Below are positions 26,856-37,700 of a stretch of 64,000 bases of DNA, piece by piece (position 1 is the first letter of the stretch; each line of letters starts with the position of its first letter). Below the pieces are notes generated by a model that saw only the letters and a list, made by a program, of their open reading frames with translations, was not told where the DNA came from and did not search any database. Source of the stretch: Lentimicrobium sp. L6 (lineage in GTDB: Bacteria; Bacteroidota; Bacteroidia; Bacteroidales; UBA12170); NCBI RefSeq assembly GCF_013166655.1, contig NZ_JABKCA010000005.1:1-64000 (forward strand), read 5' to 3'. The position numbers and the translations under genes are program-made.

Positions 26856-29800
26856 TTATGATTTAGACAAAAGCGGGTATGAATTCTCAATTTCATCCTC
26901 ATGAAACACATTAGGAATTTCAATATTCACAATAGTACCTCTTTTTAATTTGCTATCGATAAAAACCTTCCCTCCGAGTAATTCTAATCTTTTTCTCAGG
27001 TTTCTCAAACCACTACCATTATGCTCTGCCTTTACATCCATTCCCGAACCATTATCCTCTACCATTATTCCAATATAATCTTCATGACGTGTGACTTCAA
27101 TTTCAATTTCGCTAGCATCGGCATGTTTTATGGCATTTTGCAATAGTTCTTGTATTGTTCTATAAATATCGACTTGAGCTACCTGTTCTACTTTATCCCA
27201 CTGGTTTTTGGGATGGAAAGACAAAACGATATCTACATTTGTACGCAACATATATTGCTCCACATAAACCTTGAGTACTTCCTTTACAGATGTTTCTTCA
27301 AACTCAGGCGGCAATAAATCGTGGGAAAGATTCCTGACTTCCTGATAAAGTCGTTTTACATCCTCCAAAAGAAGGTTTAAATCGTGAGACTCCTCCTCTT
27401 CTTGAATATTCTCTAAAAACAATTTAATCCCCGTAAGATGGCCACCAACGCCATCATGTAGTTCACGAGAAATCCGTCTTCTCTCCTCTTCTTGCACAAT
27501 CATTCTTTGCTGAGCAATTTCTAGTTTACTTTCTTTAATGAATTCACTTATTTTTTGCTCACCTAAAGCCTCACTTTGAGAGACAATTTCTTCCGTTCTT
27601 AATTGAATAGTTTCCTCCAATTGTTTATTATGCTTCTTTATTCTTCTTATCCTAAAGTTTCCATAGAGGAAGGAACTCAATATAAATACTAAAATATAAA
27701 AAACATAGGCTATTGTGGTTTTATACAATGGAGGGATAATTCTTATTTCGAGTTCAATAGGCTTCTCTGTCCATAAACCATCCTGATTGCTAGCCAATAA
27801 TTGAAAAGTATACTTACCATAGGGCAAGTCAGTATATTTTGCTTTTCTATTGGTATAAGAGGTAGTTATCCAATCTTTATCATACCCCTTCAACCGATAG
27901 GAGTATTCATTTTTTGCTGGATTGATATAATCTAAAACTGAAAACTCTATGGTGAAGTTATTTTGTTCATCACTAAGCTTCACATCAGAGATATTTGATA
28001 AATCATCGAATGCTAAGCTATCGAAAACATACATCTTTGATAATACAGGATTGGGCAAGATTGGGCTTGGATATATGCTATCGGGGTGGAAGACAGTGAG
28101 TCCTTTTCTGGAACCAAAGACCAACTCCCCTGAATATAATTTAGCCGATGCCTTTTGGCTATAAGTATTGGATGATATACCATCCCTTGTTCTGAATTGT
28201 TTGAATGAATTAGCTTCCTCATTAAATTTTATAAGACCCTCATTCGAGCCTAACCAATAAACCCCTTTATCATCTTCTTCCATCGCCAGTACTTCTGAAG
28301 TAGGCATACCATTTTCTTTAGAAAACAATTTAAATGTCTCTGTTTTTCTATCGAATTTATTCAAACCTTTATCTGTACCTATCCATATATTATTTTGGCT
28401 ATCTTCAAAAACAAAATTGGCTTCCTTCCCTTTGTAGGAAGCAGAATCGTAGGGTAAATCATGATAGTGTTTAATCGTATTTGTTGCGGTATTTAGATAG
28501 TCAACGCTATACCCATTTGACCCATTTCCAATCCAAATATTGTCTTTGGAATCTGATAACAAGCAAGTGGTTAAGCTAGTCTGGACACTATTCTCATCGG
28601 CAGAAAATTTTCTGATAAAGGAATTTGATTTTAGATTGAATATACTATAACCGCAGTTTGTTCCCAGATATAAGCCATCATCTCTTTCCGTTATGGAATA
28701 GATGGTATTACCTGAAATTGAATGGGGATCCATTTCATCATGAAACCATGATTGAAAATTACCACCTTCCTCATCATACAAATTAAGCCCCTCTTGTGTT
28801 CCAATCCAAAAATTTTGCTGCTTATCTATGAAAATATCGTGAATAATTACATTTGAGAGTTCAGAATTCTCAGCTGTTAGGTAATTCTTTATGGTTTTGT
28901 TTTGATTCAAAATATACAAACCATTATCTGAGGAGACATGGATTAAGCGATTTTTATTGATAATAATCTCATTAATTTTCGTGGACTCAAACCCCTTTAT
29001 CTGAACAAGATCATTGTAATTCTGTAGTTTTGATTCTGCTACAAAATACAGACCCTTTTGTGTTCCAATATAAATAGTATCATCAGATGAATATAAATCG
29101 GTAATCTCTGAAGGAAGGTTGATACTTTTAAGTTCACGATCTTGAAGTCCTAACTTAACCTTTTTCAGTCTGTTTTCATTGGCTAACCAAATACAGTCCT
29201 CCTCTTTTGCTTTTTCAATGCTGTTAACTTCCTGATTTATTCTTAAGTTTTTAGTAAAGGTCTCATTAATGTCATCAAAGGTCCAAAGGTTGAAATTAGT
29301 ATATGCAAATAAATTTCCATTGATAATCTCATATCCATTTGGTCTTTCCGTTTTATCTAGATTAATTGTCTTAAAATGCACCGAATTTGCATTTAACATA
29401 TTCTTATTAACATTAAGGTCTCTATATGCCCCATGCTTATTTTTGTCAAAATTGAGAAAGGCGAAATTTAGAGAAAAAAGATAATTTTTATACGATTGAA
29501 TAATTGGCACATCCGTTTTAGTGTTAATTCCAATTTTATTAAAGGAATCATATAACTCTAAACTATTCCTGTCAAATTTCGCAAGTGATGTTGCTCCAAA
29601 AAAGCCTACAAAGAGCTCATCATTTGCTTCTGCAAAATCGACATACCAATCATATCCATTGAATTTTTTTTCCGAGATGGAGTAGTGCTTGAATTCTTCT
29701 TCACCGTTCCTTAAAAAATCCATCCCCTGACCTGTCCAACCACCTATCCAGATCGTCTCCTCCTTATCCTGATACAGACATTTAATTTTATCATTTAGTA

Positions 29801-31052
29801 AACCTTCTTTGTTTTGGGGATCATGTCGATATGTTTTAACACTATTCTTGTTCTTATTCAAAACACTAATACCATTAGAAGTAGCAACCCAAATATTACT
29901 GTCATTAGTTTGAATCACATCTTTTACATCATTATCAATGATGGATGCCTCAACATTACTAATATGCCTAATGTGTTGAAAGGCCTGTTTTTGTGGGCTT
30001 AATTTAGAGACCCCTGAGGGAGTCGCTATCCAAATATTTCCTCTTTTGTCTTCTAGGATATCCCATACTCTTTTATCCGCGATTGAATATGGATTATCAT
30101 CAGTATGCTTATATTGGGTGAATTTGTTTTTACTAATATCATACTGAACTAGGCCAAGAGTATAGCCTCCCAACCATATTTGATTATTCGTACCCTTTAG
30201 CATATAATATATAGATGCAAACGGCAAATTTCTTAATATTTGTTTTTGGGGTTCATAAATAAGCGTTTTACTATGGACATTTCCGATATAATAAGTCCCG
30301 TTATTATCCTTTAAAACAGATGAATAAGAATGAAACCAACTATTATTCCCCATATTAACCAACTTAATATCCCGATCTTCAAATAATTCAAACTTCTCTT
30401 CTTTAATATAAAAAATCTGGGTTTTATTTTTATAACAAACCCAAATCTTATTTCCATCTCTGAATAACCTATGTATAAAATAAATGTCATTTTGAGATGG
30501 AGGATGCTTGTAAAACTTAAGAGTAGAATCCTCTATATTAAATTTGTGAAGATAGCCCTCATAAGTATCTATCCACAAAACTCCTGAGGAGTCTGATAAC
30601 AAATCACTGATATAGTTATTTTGCAAAGCATTTTTCTCTCCAGTCTCTGCATAAAATCTATAAAAAGACCCTTCAGATCGGTTGAGTTTATTCAGTCCAT
30701 TTTTAGTTCCTATCCATAAATCACCATAAATATCTTCTTCAATAGCTGTGATAAAATTGTCAGATATAGAAGAGCTGTCATTAGGATTATTTTGATAATT
30801 GGTGAAATCATAACCATCGTATTTACTAAGTCCTTCAGATGTGCCAAACCACATATAACCCTGTTTATCTTGCAGTATTAATTTTACATCTTCACTAATC
30901 AAACCATCCTCCGTAGTATAATTATCAAACTTTGAGTACAAATCTTTTTTAACGGTATAACCTTCACGGAAATACTGTGCCTCCTGAGCATATAAAAATA
31001 TACTTTGTAAGCCAATACAAACCAGAAGAATATACTTAATCAGAGGATGCAT
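26856..31052 (-). CDS. Two-component-regulator-propeller sensor histidine kinase
   Basis: A 1398-residue membrane sensor kinase. After a signal peptide (YILLVCIGLQSIFLYAQ), residues about 40-975 form two periplasmic propellers made of Reg_prop repeats (QGYMWFGTSEGLSKYDG, YGDLWIGTKNGLNKLNR, QQNFWIGTQEGLNLYDE, NNIWIGTDKGLNKFDR). A Y_Y_Y domain (YSYRLKGYDKDWI) and one membrane helix (TIAYVFYILVFILSSFLYG) follow. The cytoplasmic part is a NarX/LuxR-partner type kinase with H-box RRRISRELHDGVGGHLTGIK (His1199) and an HATPase domain (QELLQNAIKHADASEI, VEDNGSGMD). It has no receiver or AraC domain, unlike hybrid Bacteroidetes sensors, so it needs a separate LuxR-type regulator; three are encoded at 50-54 kb. 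It follows the 82-residue orphan gene by 63 bp and is probably driven by the dyad promoter at 31386-31457. The ligand is unknown. Confidence 0.93.
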   Translation of the reverse strand: MHPLIKYILLVCIGLQSIFLYAQEAQYFREGYTVKKDLYSKFDNYTTEDGLISEDVKLILQDKQGYMWFGTSEGLSKYDGYDFTNYQNNPNDSSSISDNFITAIEEDIYGDLWIGTKNGLNKLNRSEGSFYRFYAETGEKNALQNNYISDLLSDSSGVLWIDTYEGYLHKFNIEDSTLKFYKHPPSQNDIYFIHRLFRDGNKIWVCYKNKTQIFYIKEEKFELFEDRDIKLVNMGNNSWFHSYSSVLKDNNGTYYIGNVHSKTLIYEPQKQILRNLPFASIYYMLKGTNNQIWLGGYTLGLVQYDISKNKFTQYKHTDDNPYSIADKRVWDILEDKRGNIWIATPSGVSKLSPQKQAFQHIRHISNVEASIIDNDVKDVIQTNDSNIWVATSNGISVLNKNKNSVKTYRHDPQNKEGLLNDKIKCLYQDKEETIWIGGWTGQGMDFLRNGEEEFKHYSISEKKFNGYDWYVDFAEANDELFVGFFGATSLAKFDRNSLELYDSFNKIGINTKTDVPIIQSYKNYLFSLNFAFLNFDKNKHGAYRDLNVNKNMLNANSVHFKTINLDKTERPNGYEIINGNLFAYTNFNLWTFDDINETFTKNLRINQEVNSIEKAKEEDCIWLANENRLKKVKLGLQDRELKSINLPSEITDLYSSDDTIYIGTQKGLYFVAESKLQNYNDLVQIKGFESTKINEIIINKNRLIHVSSDNGLYILNQNKTIKNYLTAENSELSNVIIHDIFIDKQQNFWIGTQEGLNLYDEEGGNFQSWFHDEMDPHSISGNTIYSITERDDGLYLGTNCGYSIFNLKSNSFIRKFSADENSVQTSLTTCLLSDSKDNIWIGNGSNGYSVDYLNTATNTIKHYHDLPYDSASYKGKEANFVFEDSQNNIWIGTDKGLNKFDRKTETFKLFSKENGMPTSEVLAMEEDDKGVYWLGSNEGLIKFNEEANSFKQFRTRDGISSNTYSQKASAKLYSGELVFGSRKGLTVFHPDSIYPSPILPNPVLSKMYVFDSLAFDDLSNISDVKLSDEQNNFTIEFSVLDYINPAKNEYSYRLKGYDKDWITTSYTNRKAKYTDLPYGKYTFQLLASNQDGLWTEKPIELEIRIIPPLYKTTIAYVFYILVFILSSFLYGNFRIRRIKKHNKQLEETIQLRTEEIVSQSEALGEQKISEFIKESKLEIAQQRMIVQEEERRRISRELHDGVGGHLTGIKLFLENIQEEEESHDLNLLLEDVKRLYQEVRNLSHDLLPPEFEETSVKEVLKVYVEQYMLRTNVDIVLSFHPKNQWDKVEQVAQVDIYRTIQELLQNAIKHADASEIEIEVTRHEDYIGIMVEDNGSGMDVKAEHNGSGLRNLRKRLELLGGKVFIDSKLKRGTIVNIEIPNVFHEDEIENSYPLLSKS

Positions 31053-31115
31053 GATTCGTTTTATTTAGGGAATACAATTTACTATTTTTTCATTTGCATA
31101 AAACAATTCAAACAA

Positions 31116-31364
31116 TTATTCTTCCATAATAACAGTATGCACTCCTGGGGTTTCCATAAATCCATAATCTTCACCATCGACTAGAATCTTAACCTTTCCA
31201 TGGAATGGATGCGAAACGATAGCTTGCCCTAAATGATTAGAGTAGGACTCAAATACAATAGGCTTATCGCCTTCACAAAGCCATAGAAGCTGAACATTGT
31301 ACCCTTCCATGGCCCTTCCTAAAGTTCTATTTAACAAATATATAATAGTGAGCGCCATAATCAT
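31116..31364 (-). CDS. Orphan 82-residue protein upstream of the propeller kinase
   Basis: I recognise no family. The protein reads as a short N-terminal hydrophobic stretch (MIMALTIIYLLNRTLG) followed by a soluble beta-rich part (VQLLWLCEGDKPIVFESYSN, HGKVKILVDGEDYGFME, VHTVIMEE). A second ATG at 31358 would give 80 residues. It looks real because a perfect -7 box (31386-31393) and two regulatory dyads sit immediately upstream with the same geometry as before the giant adhesin. The 63-bp gap to the kinase gene, without a terminator, suggests one operon. A small accessory or signalling partner of the kinase is possible, but this is inference from position only. Confidence 0.6.
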   Translation of the reverse strand: MIMALTIIYLLNRTLGRAMEGYNVQLLWLCEGDKPIVFESYSNHLGQAIVSHPFHGKVKILVDGEDYGFMETPGVHTVIMEE

Positions 31365-31385
31365 TATATTTTAATAGTTCAATAA

Positions 31386-31457
31386 CAAATGTAAACCCAA
31401 TAAAAATAATGGCACTCCCCCTTTACCGTGATTTCCTTCTCTCAGGGTTTACCGTGA
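31386..31457 (-). promoter_or_regulatory. Dyad-controlled promoter of the orphan/kinase operon
   Basis: The minus-strand -7 box TACATTTG occupies 31386-31393. A degenerate dyad, TCCCCCT-TT-ACCGTGA (31416-31431), begins 22 bp upstream, and a better one, TCAGGGT-TT-ACCGTGA (31442-31457), lies 10 bp beyond it. No -33 TTTG is present. The same arrangement with identical spacings occurs before the giant adhesin gene. The 7-2-7 symmetry is that known for NarL/FixJ-type regulators. Confidence 0.7.
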
Positions 31458-31490
31458 GTTTTCAGTCTTAGATACATTATTGAGATAACA

Positions 31491-31519
31491 AAAAAGCTTG
31501 GATCTCACCCAAGCTTTTT
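31491..31519. terminator. Bidirectional intrinsic terminator
   Basis: The stem AAAAAGCTTGG (31491-31501) / CCAAGCTTTTT (31509-31519) works on both strands. On the minus strand it ends the predicted short transcript that starts near 31622. The giant adhesin gene ends further upstream at 31747. Confidence 0.85.
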
Positions 31520-31615
31520 ACTGTCGCATGTATAAACCTTTGCAAGTTTATATGATACAATGAACTTCCTCAGTCCACACTCATCTTTTCCCTTAGCAAC
31601 ATTATAATTGCACAT
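31505..31615 (-). CDS. Possible 36-residue small protein (or leader/small RNA)
   Basis: Between a dyad-linked promoter (31630-31675) and the terminator at 31491-31519 the minus strand has an ORF of 36 codons. It starts at ATG 31615, about 7 bases after the predicted transcription start, and stops inside the terminator stem. It would encode a basic peptide with three cysteines (MCNYNVAKGKDECG ... VYTCDSKKLG). The transcript would be only about 130 nt. A non-coding RNA is an equally good reading, because the short leader leaves little room for initiation and the ORF has no recognised relatives. Confidence 0.3.
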   Translation of the reverse strand: MCNYNVAKGKDECGLRKFIVSYKLAKVYTCDSKKLG

Positions 31616-31629
31616 TAATTAAAGGATTA

Positions 31630-31675
31630 CAAAGTTAAATATTTCAGCCGAATAATTCATCACGGTTTACCATGA
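31630..31675 (-). promoter_or_regulatory. Dyad-controlled promoter of a short transcript
   Basis: The minus-strand -7 box TAACTTTG (31630-31637) is preceded, again at exactly 22 bp, by TCACGGT-TT-ACCATGA (31660-31675), the most symmetric dyad in the window. There is no protein gene of ordinary size downstream before the terminator at 31491-31519. Confidence 0.65.
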
Positions 31676-31746
31676 TATTTCAATTCACTAAAGAAACCTT
31701 ATAATAGACTTTAGAAATCTTTAAAAAATTAAATTCGACCATAACA

Positions 31747-34700
31747 CTATTTCTGTATGACAAACTTCCTCAAGCCTATCTCCTCTCCATTCTTTAGCTT
31801 TAACAGATACACTCCGGATTGCAGTTCGGTGAAATCAAGTTCAGCTTCATATTGAAGACCTTTATAATTTGCAGAAATCCTTCTTATAAATCGACCTTCT
31901 AAATCCCAAATTTCAATCTCTTCTATCTCCACTTGTCCAGCTGTCTTACTCACGGCTAAACTAAAATGACCTTCATTTGGGTTGGGGTAAATATCTATTT
32001 GACCAAAAGCTTGTTGATTAAGCTCCTCTATGCCTGTGAAGATTATATAAATCCCACTTAAGGTATCCACATAATAGTTCAGGTCAGTAATATGAGTTTC
32101 CGAAGTACTGATACTTACCTGATATACAGAATCCATTCTTAAACCAGGCATATCCACTTTTACCTTAAAATTACCATTAGGTAGATTATCAAACTTCCAC
32201 TGCCCTTCCTCATCAGATATTTCAAAGCTGCTCACATCACTTATTTTATCATCAGCAGCATCAAATTCAAGTATGACATCTACATTCTTCACCGGCTCTC
32301 CTTTAGAATTGAGGTAATATACGCCTCCACTTAAACTTGAAGGACCATTGGGTATTGGATTATGATCTACTAAACTAAAATCAACATGCTCTATAACTTC
32401 ATTTCCTAAAGAAGCCGAAACAACTGTTGCATCCGTCCAATAAAAAGCATCATCATACCAACGAGGAAATACAAATGGATAATCGAATTTATTAGGTATG
32501 GCATGTATCAAATATTCCACACAAGAAGACATTCCTACAAACTCATAATCTCCATTTTCTTGTATTGGGGTCAAGTCAGCAAAAACAGATAAAACTCCAT
32601 CTGACAAATAGAAAGCGGCTACATAACCATTTTCAATAGGCTCACCATTGGTTTTAGATACATTTCCTTTAATGGTAACGCCAGAGTATGGAATTAATGG
32701 CTTTATAATATCGCCATAACATCCTGTTTCATCCTCCACTTCTAAATGAACATTAAATGTGGAATAATTCGTCACAAACTCATGCACTGGGTTTTGCAAA
32801 TTGGAGCTATTAAATGCCCCACTGTAGATATCCCCAAAGTTCCAGTTCCAGGAAACAATTTCACCATTGGCAGAATAAGACTGATCCATAAATACTGCTT
32901 CATCATTACACTGATATAAAGCAAACTCAAAATCAGCAACTGGATTTTCTTTCACTAAAGTAATATGTGAAGTATTACTCAAACATAGGTTCTCATTTTC
33001 GTAAAAGTAAGTGATGGTATCCTCTTGTCCAGCTACCACTAAGCTAGGATTATACCAAGCATGGCCATCAGATTGCTGCTCTATTCCATTCCCTTCAAAA
33101 TAGCATTCAGGAGCATGGCTGCCTATTAATTGATGGCTTTCATCTGCAAAACAATACGACATCTCAAGACCAGAAAAATCAATACTCTCTGCCTCAACAA
33201 CCGTAAACTCCTGATGATATTCACTCAAACACCCCCCTGCTTCTGCATAATAATATGCCAAATCGTAGGGGCCACCAACTGGCAGACTAGAAAGATTAAG
33301 CTCTGCCGTTCCATCTCCATGGTCAAGCACACCAGAACCCATAAAATAACCAAATGGAGCCTCACTACCCGTTATGATAGCACTATTAGCATTTGAACAA
33401 TAAAAGTCATCTAGACCTGCAAAACTAATCTCTACATAATCATAAATGGTGACTTCTTGTATATCCTCTGCCTGACAACCAATATCATTGGTCAATACAT
33501 ATTCAATCTCGAAAGGACCTCCTACACCTGCTAATGCAGGGCTGAAAGTAGCTGTTCCATTATTATGGTCAATAATACCAGGGCCCGAGAAATTTCCTTG
33601 AGGATCATTCGATGTTATGATCACATCATCGGAATCAATACAATACTGAGCTAACAAACCCGACTGTATGGCAATAGGATCCTCAAGAACCTGTGTTTGA
33701 ACTTCGACCTCTGAAAAACATCCATCTGCATTCGTAAATTGATAAATGATGATATGTTCTGCTCCAACACCAACAGTGGAAGGACTAAACCATGCCGTTC
33801 CATCTCCATTATCCAAAACACCAACACCACTAAATTCACCTAAAGGAGCTTCACTTCCGGTAATTAGAATATCATTTGTGCTCAAACAATATTGTTCACT
33901 AAGACCTTCTATAGAAACTACCGTTGGAGAAGAAACATTAGTATTTTGCATCTCAAAATTATAACAAGACTCGGGACTTGTATAATAATATATAATTTCA
34001 TGATTTCCTGTGCCAGCCAATTCTGGACTAAACACTGCCGTTCCATCACCATTATCTGTTATACCTTCACCTTCGAAGCTTCCCATTGGAGCCTGATTAC
34101 CGATCAGGACGATGGGCTCATCATAGGAGCAATAATGACTATCCAAACCTGAAAAAGAAACATTTGGCAAGGAAGCAGGTTCTGTGAGTACTTCAATAGA
34201 GCTAGCCTCACATGCATTGGCATCTTGAACTCGAATATAATATTCACCAGCTATTAAGTTTGTAAAAACAGCTGAGCTTTGATAATCCAGTCCATTATTT
34301 ATGGAGTATAGATATTCCTCTGCTCCACCGTTTGCAGAAATCAGTATTTCCCCATCGTTCCCACCAAAGCAAGCAATATGAACTAAATCAGCAGAAATAG
34401 CTAATTCATCTGGCTGAGATATACTCACTATGCTCGTAGATTCACAAGTATTAGCATCTTTTACCATCACCTCATAATCTCCTGCGATTAAGTCAGTAAA
34501 GATATTTGAAGCTTGGAAAGTGATTCCATTGTCGATGGAGTATTCATAAGTTGGGACTCCTCCAGAAGCTGTGATTTCAATTCCTCCGGTGGCTTCTCCA
34601 AAACAAAGGACATCTGTTATTGTTGTTGTAAAACTTAAAGCTGAGGATGGCTCTGAAATGCTCACCATACTCATTGACTCACATTGGTTGGCATCTTTTA

Positions 34701-37700
34701 CCATGACTTCATAATCGCCAGCTAATAATCCTGTGAAAATATTTGAAGCTTGGAAAGTGATTCCATTGTCGATGGAATATTCATAATCTGTGACTCCTCC
34801 GGTGGCTGTGATTTCAATTCCTCCTGTGGCTTCTCCATAACAAAGCACATCTGTTATTGTTGTTGTGAAACTCAATTCTGCATCAGGTTGGCTGATGTTT
34901 ACTGTTTCACTTGTTTCACAATTATTGGCGTCACGAACTATAATTTCATATTCCCCAGCTATTAGATTTTCGAAGCTATTTTCTGTTTGGAAACTTCCTC
35001 CATTATCGATGCTGTATTCATAGTTTGTTGTTCCGCCTATTGCCGTAATTTCTATGGCTCCTGTGGCATTACCGTGGCAAAGGACAACTGTTAGGGTTGT
35101 TGTGAAACTGAGTTCTGCATCTGGTTGATTGATGCTGATGGTTTCACTTGTTTCGCAATTATTGGCGTCACGAACTATTATTTCATAATCACCAGCTAAT
35201 AGGTTTTCGAAAGTATTATCCGCTTGAAAACTTCCTCCATTATCGATGCTGTATTCATAGTTTGCTGTTCCTCCTGTTGGGGTGATTTCTATGGCTCCTG
35301 TTGCGTTGTCGTAGCAAAGCACATCAGTTAGGGTGGTGGTGAAACTTAATTCTGCATCTGGTTGACTGATGTTTACTGTTTCACTTGTTTCGCAATTATT
35401 AGCGTCTCGAACAACTATATCATAATCACCAGCCATTAGATTTTCGAAGCTGTTTTCCGTTTGGAAACTTCCTCCATTATCGATGCTGTATTCATAGTTT
35501 GTTGTTCCGCCTGTTGCGGTGATTTCTATGGCTCCGGTTGCGTTTCCGTAGCAAAGGACATCGGTTAGCATTGTGGTGAAACTGAGTTCTGCTTCTGGTT
35601 GACTGATGTTGATAGTTTCACTTGTTTCACAATTATTGGCATCTCGAACTATAATTTCATAATCTCCAGCCATCAGATTTTCGAAGCTATTTTCCGCTTG
35701 GAAACTTCCTCCATTATCGATGCTGTATTCGTAGTTTGCTGTTCCTCCAATTGCTTCGATTTCTATGGCTCCTGTTGCGTTGCCGTAGCAAAGCACATCA
35801 GTTAGGGTGGTGGTGAAACTTAATTCTGCATCTGGTTGACTGATGTTTACCATTTCACTTGTCTCGCAATTATTGGCATCTCGAACTATAATTTCATACT
35901 CACCAGCTAACAAGTTATCAAAGCTATTTTCCGTTTGGAAACTTCCTCCATTATCGATGCTGTATTCATAGTTTGCTGTTCCGCCTGTGGCTGTGATTTC
36001 TATGGCTCCTGTGGCGTTGCCATAACAAAGCACATCGCTTAGGGTGGTGGTGAAACTTAATTCTGCATCTGGTTGACTGATGTTTACCGTTTCACTTGTC
36101 TCGCAATTATTGGCATCTCGAACTATAATTTCATACTCACCAGCTAATAGGTTTTCGAAGCTATTTCCCGCTTGGAAACTTCCTCCATTATCAATGCTGT
36201 ATTCGTAGTCTGTAGTTCCGCCTGTGGCTGTAATTTCTATGGCTCCTGTGGCGTTGCCATAGCAAAGCACATCTGTTAGGGTTGTTGTGAAACTTAGTTC
36301 TGCATCAGGTTGACTAATGCTGATAGTTTCGCTTGTCTCGCAATTATTTGCGTCACGAACTACAATTTGATAATCTCCAGCTAATAGGTTTTCGAAAGTA
36401 TTTTCCGTTTGGAAACTTCCTCCATTATCGATGCTGTATTCATAGTTTGCTGTTCCGCCTGTAGCTGTGATTTCTATGGCTCCTGTGGCGTTGCCGTAAC
36501 AAAGCACATCGCTTAGGGTTGTTGTGAAACTTAATTCTGCATCGGGTTGATTGATGCTGATGGTTTCACTTGTTTCGCAATTATTGGCATCTCGAACTAT
36601 AATTTCATACTCACCAGCTAACAAGTTATCAAAGCTATTTTCCGCTTGGAAACTTCCTCCATTATCGATACTGAATTCATAGTTTGCTGTTCCGCCTGTT
36701 GCAGTGATTTCTATGGCTCCTGTTGCGTTTCCATAGCAAAGTACATCTGTTAGAGTTGTTGTGAAACTTAGTTCTGCATCTGGTTGATTGATGTTTACTG
36801 TTTCACTTGTCTCGCAATTATTGGCGTCTCGAACTACAATTTCATAATCTCCAGCGGTTAGATTTTCGAAGCTATTTTCCGCTTGGAAACTTCCTCCATT
36901 ATCGATGCTGTATTCGTAGTTTGCTGTTCCGCCTGTTGGGGTGATTTCTATGGCTCCTGTGGCTTCTTCAAAACAAAGGACATCAGTTGTATTTGCTGTG
37001 AAACTTAAAGCTGAGGATGGTTCTAAAATACTCACCGTGCTCATAGACTCACATTGGTTGGCATCTTTTACCATCACTTCATAATCACTAGCCAATAAGC
37101 CTGTGAAGATATTTGATGTCTGATATGATATTCCATTGTCAATGGAATACTCATAAGGTAAGACTCCTCCTATGGCTGTTATTTCGATTTCTCCACTGGC
37201 TTCTCCAAAGCATAAAACATCTGTAGTATTATAGTTGAAAGAAACAGCATTATCACCCATTCCACCATCCGTGATACTCCAACCATGATTGTCAATTAAT
37301 GATTGACGAGCTTCTGCTGGAATACCACAGGAGTACATACTGTTTCCTCCATGGAAATCAAGATTATCTTGTACATCTTGAGCTGACCAACTTGTTAGTA
37401 TCGCGTTGTAGTTTTCTGTGGAAAGCGTCACATTTTCGAATATGCCCCCAATTGATTCAACATTCCCTATACTCCAATTACTAAGATCCTGATTAAAATA
37501 TATTGAATTAAAAAACATAAATTCCATATTTCTTACTTCACCAACATCCCATGCACCAATGTCTTGGTTAAAAGAACTGGCTTCCATAAACATTTCCACC
37601 ATATTTGTAACTGAACTAACATCCCACGAGGTTATATCATTATCAAAACTTGAGGCTCCTGAAAACATTCCACTCATGTTTTCTACATTACTAACATCCC

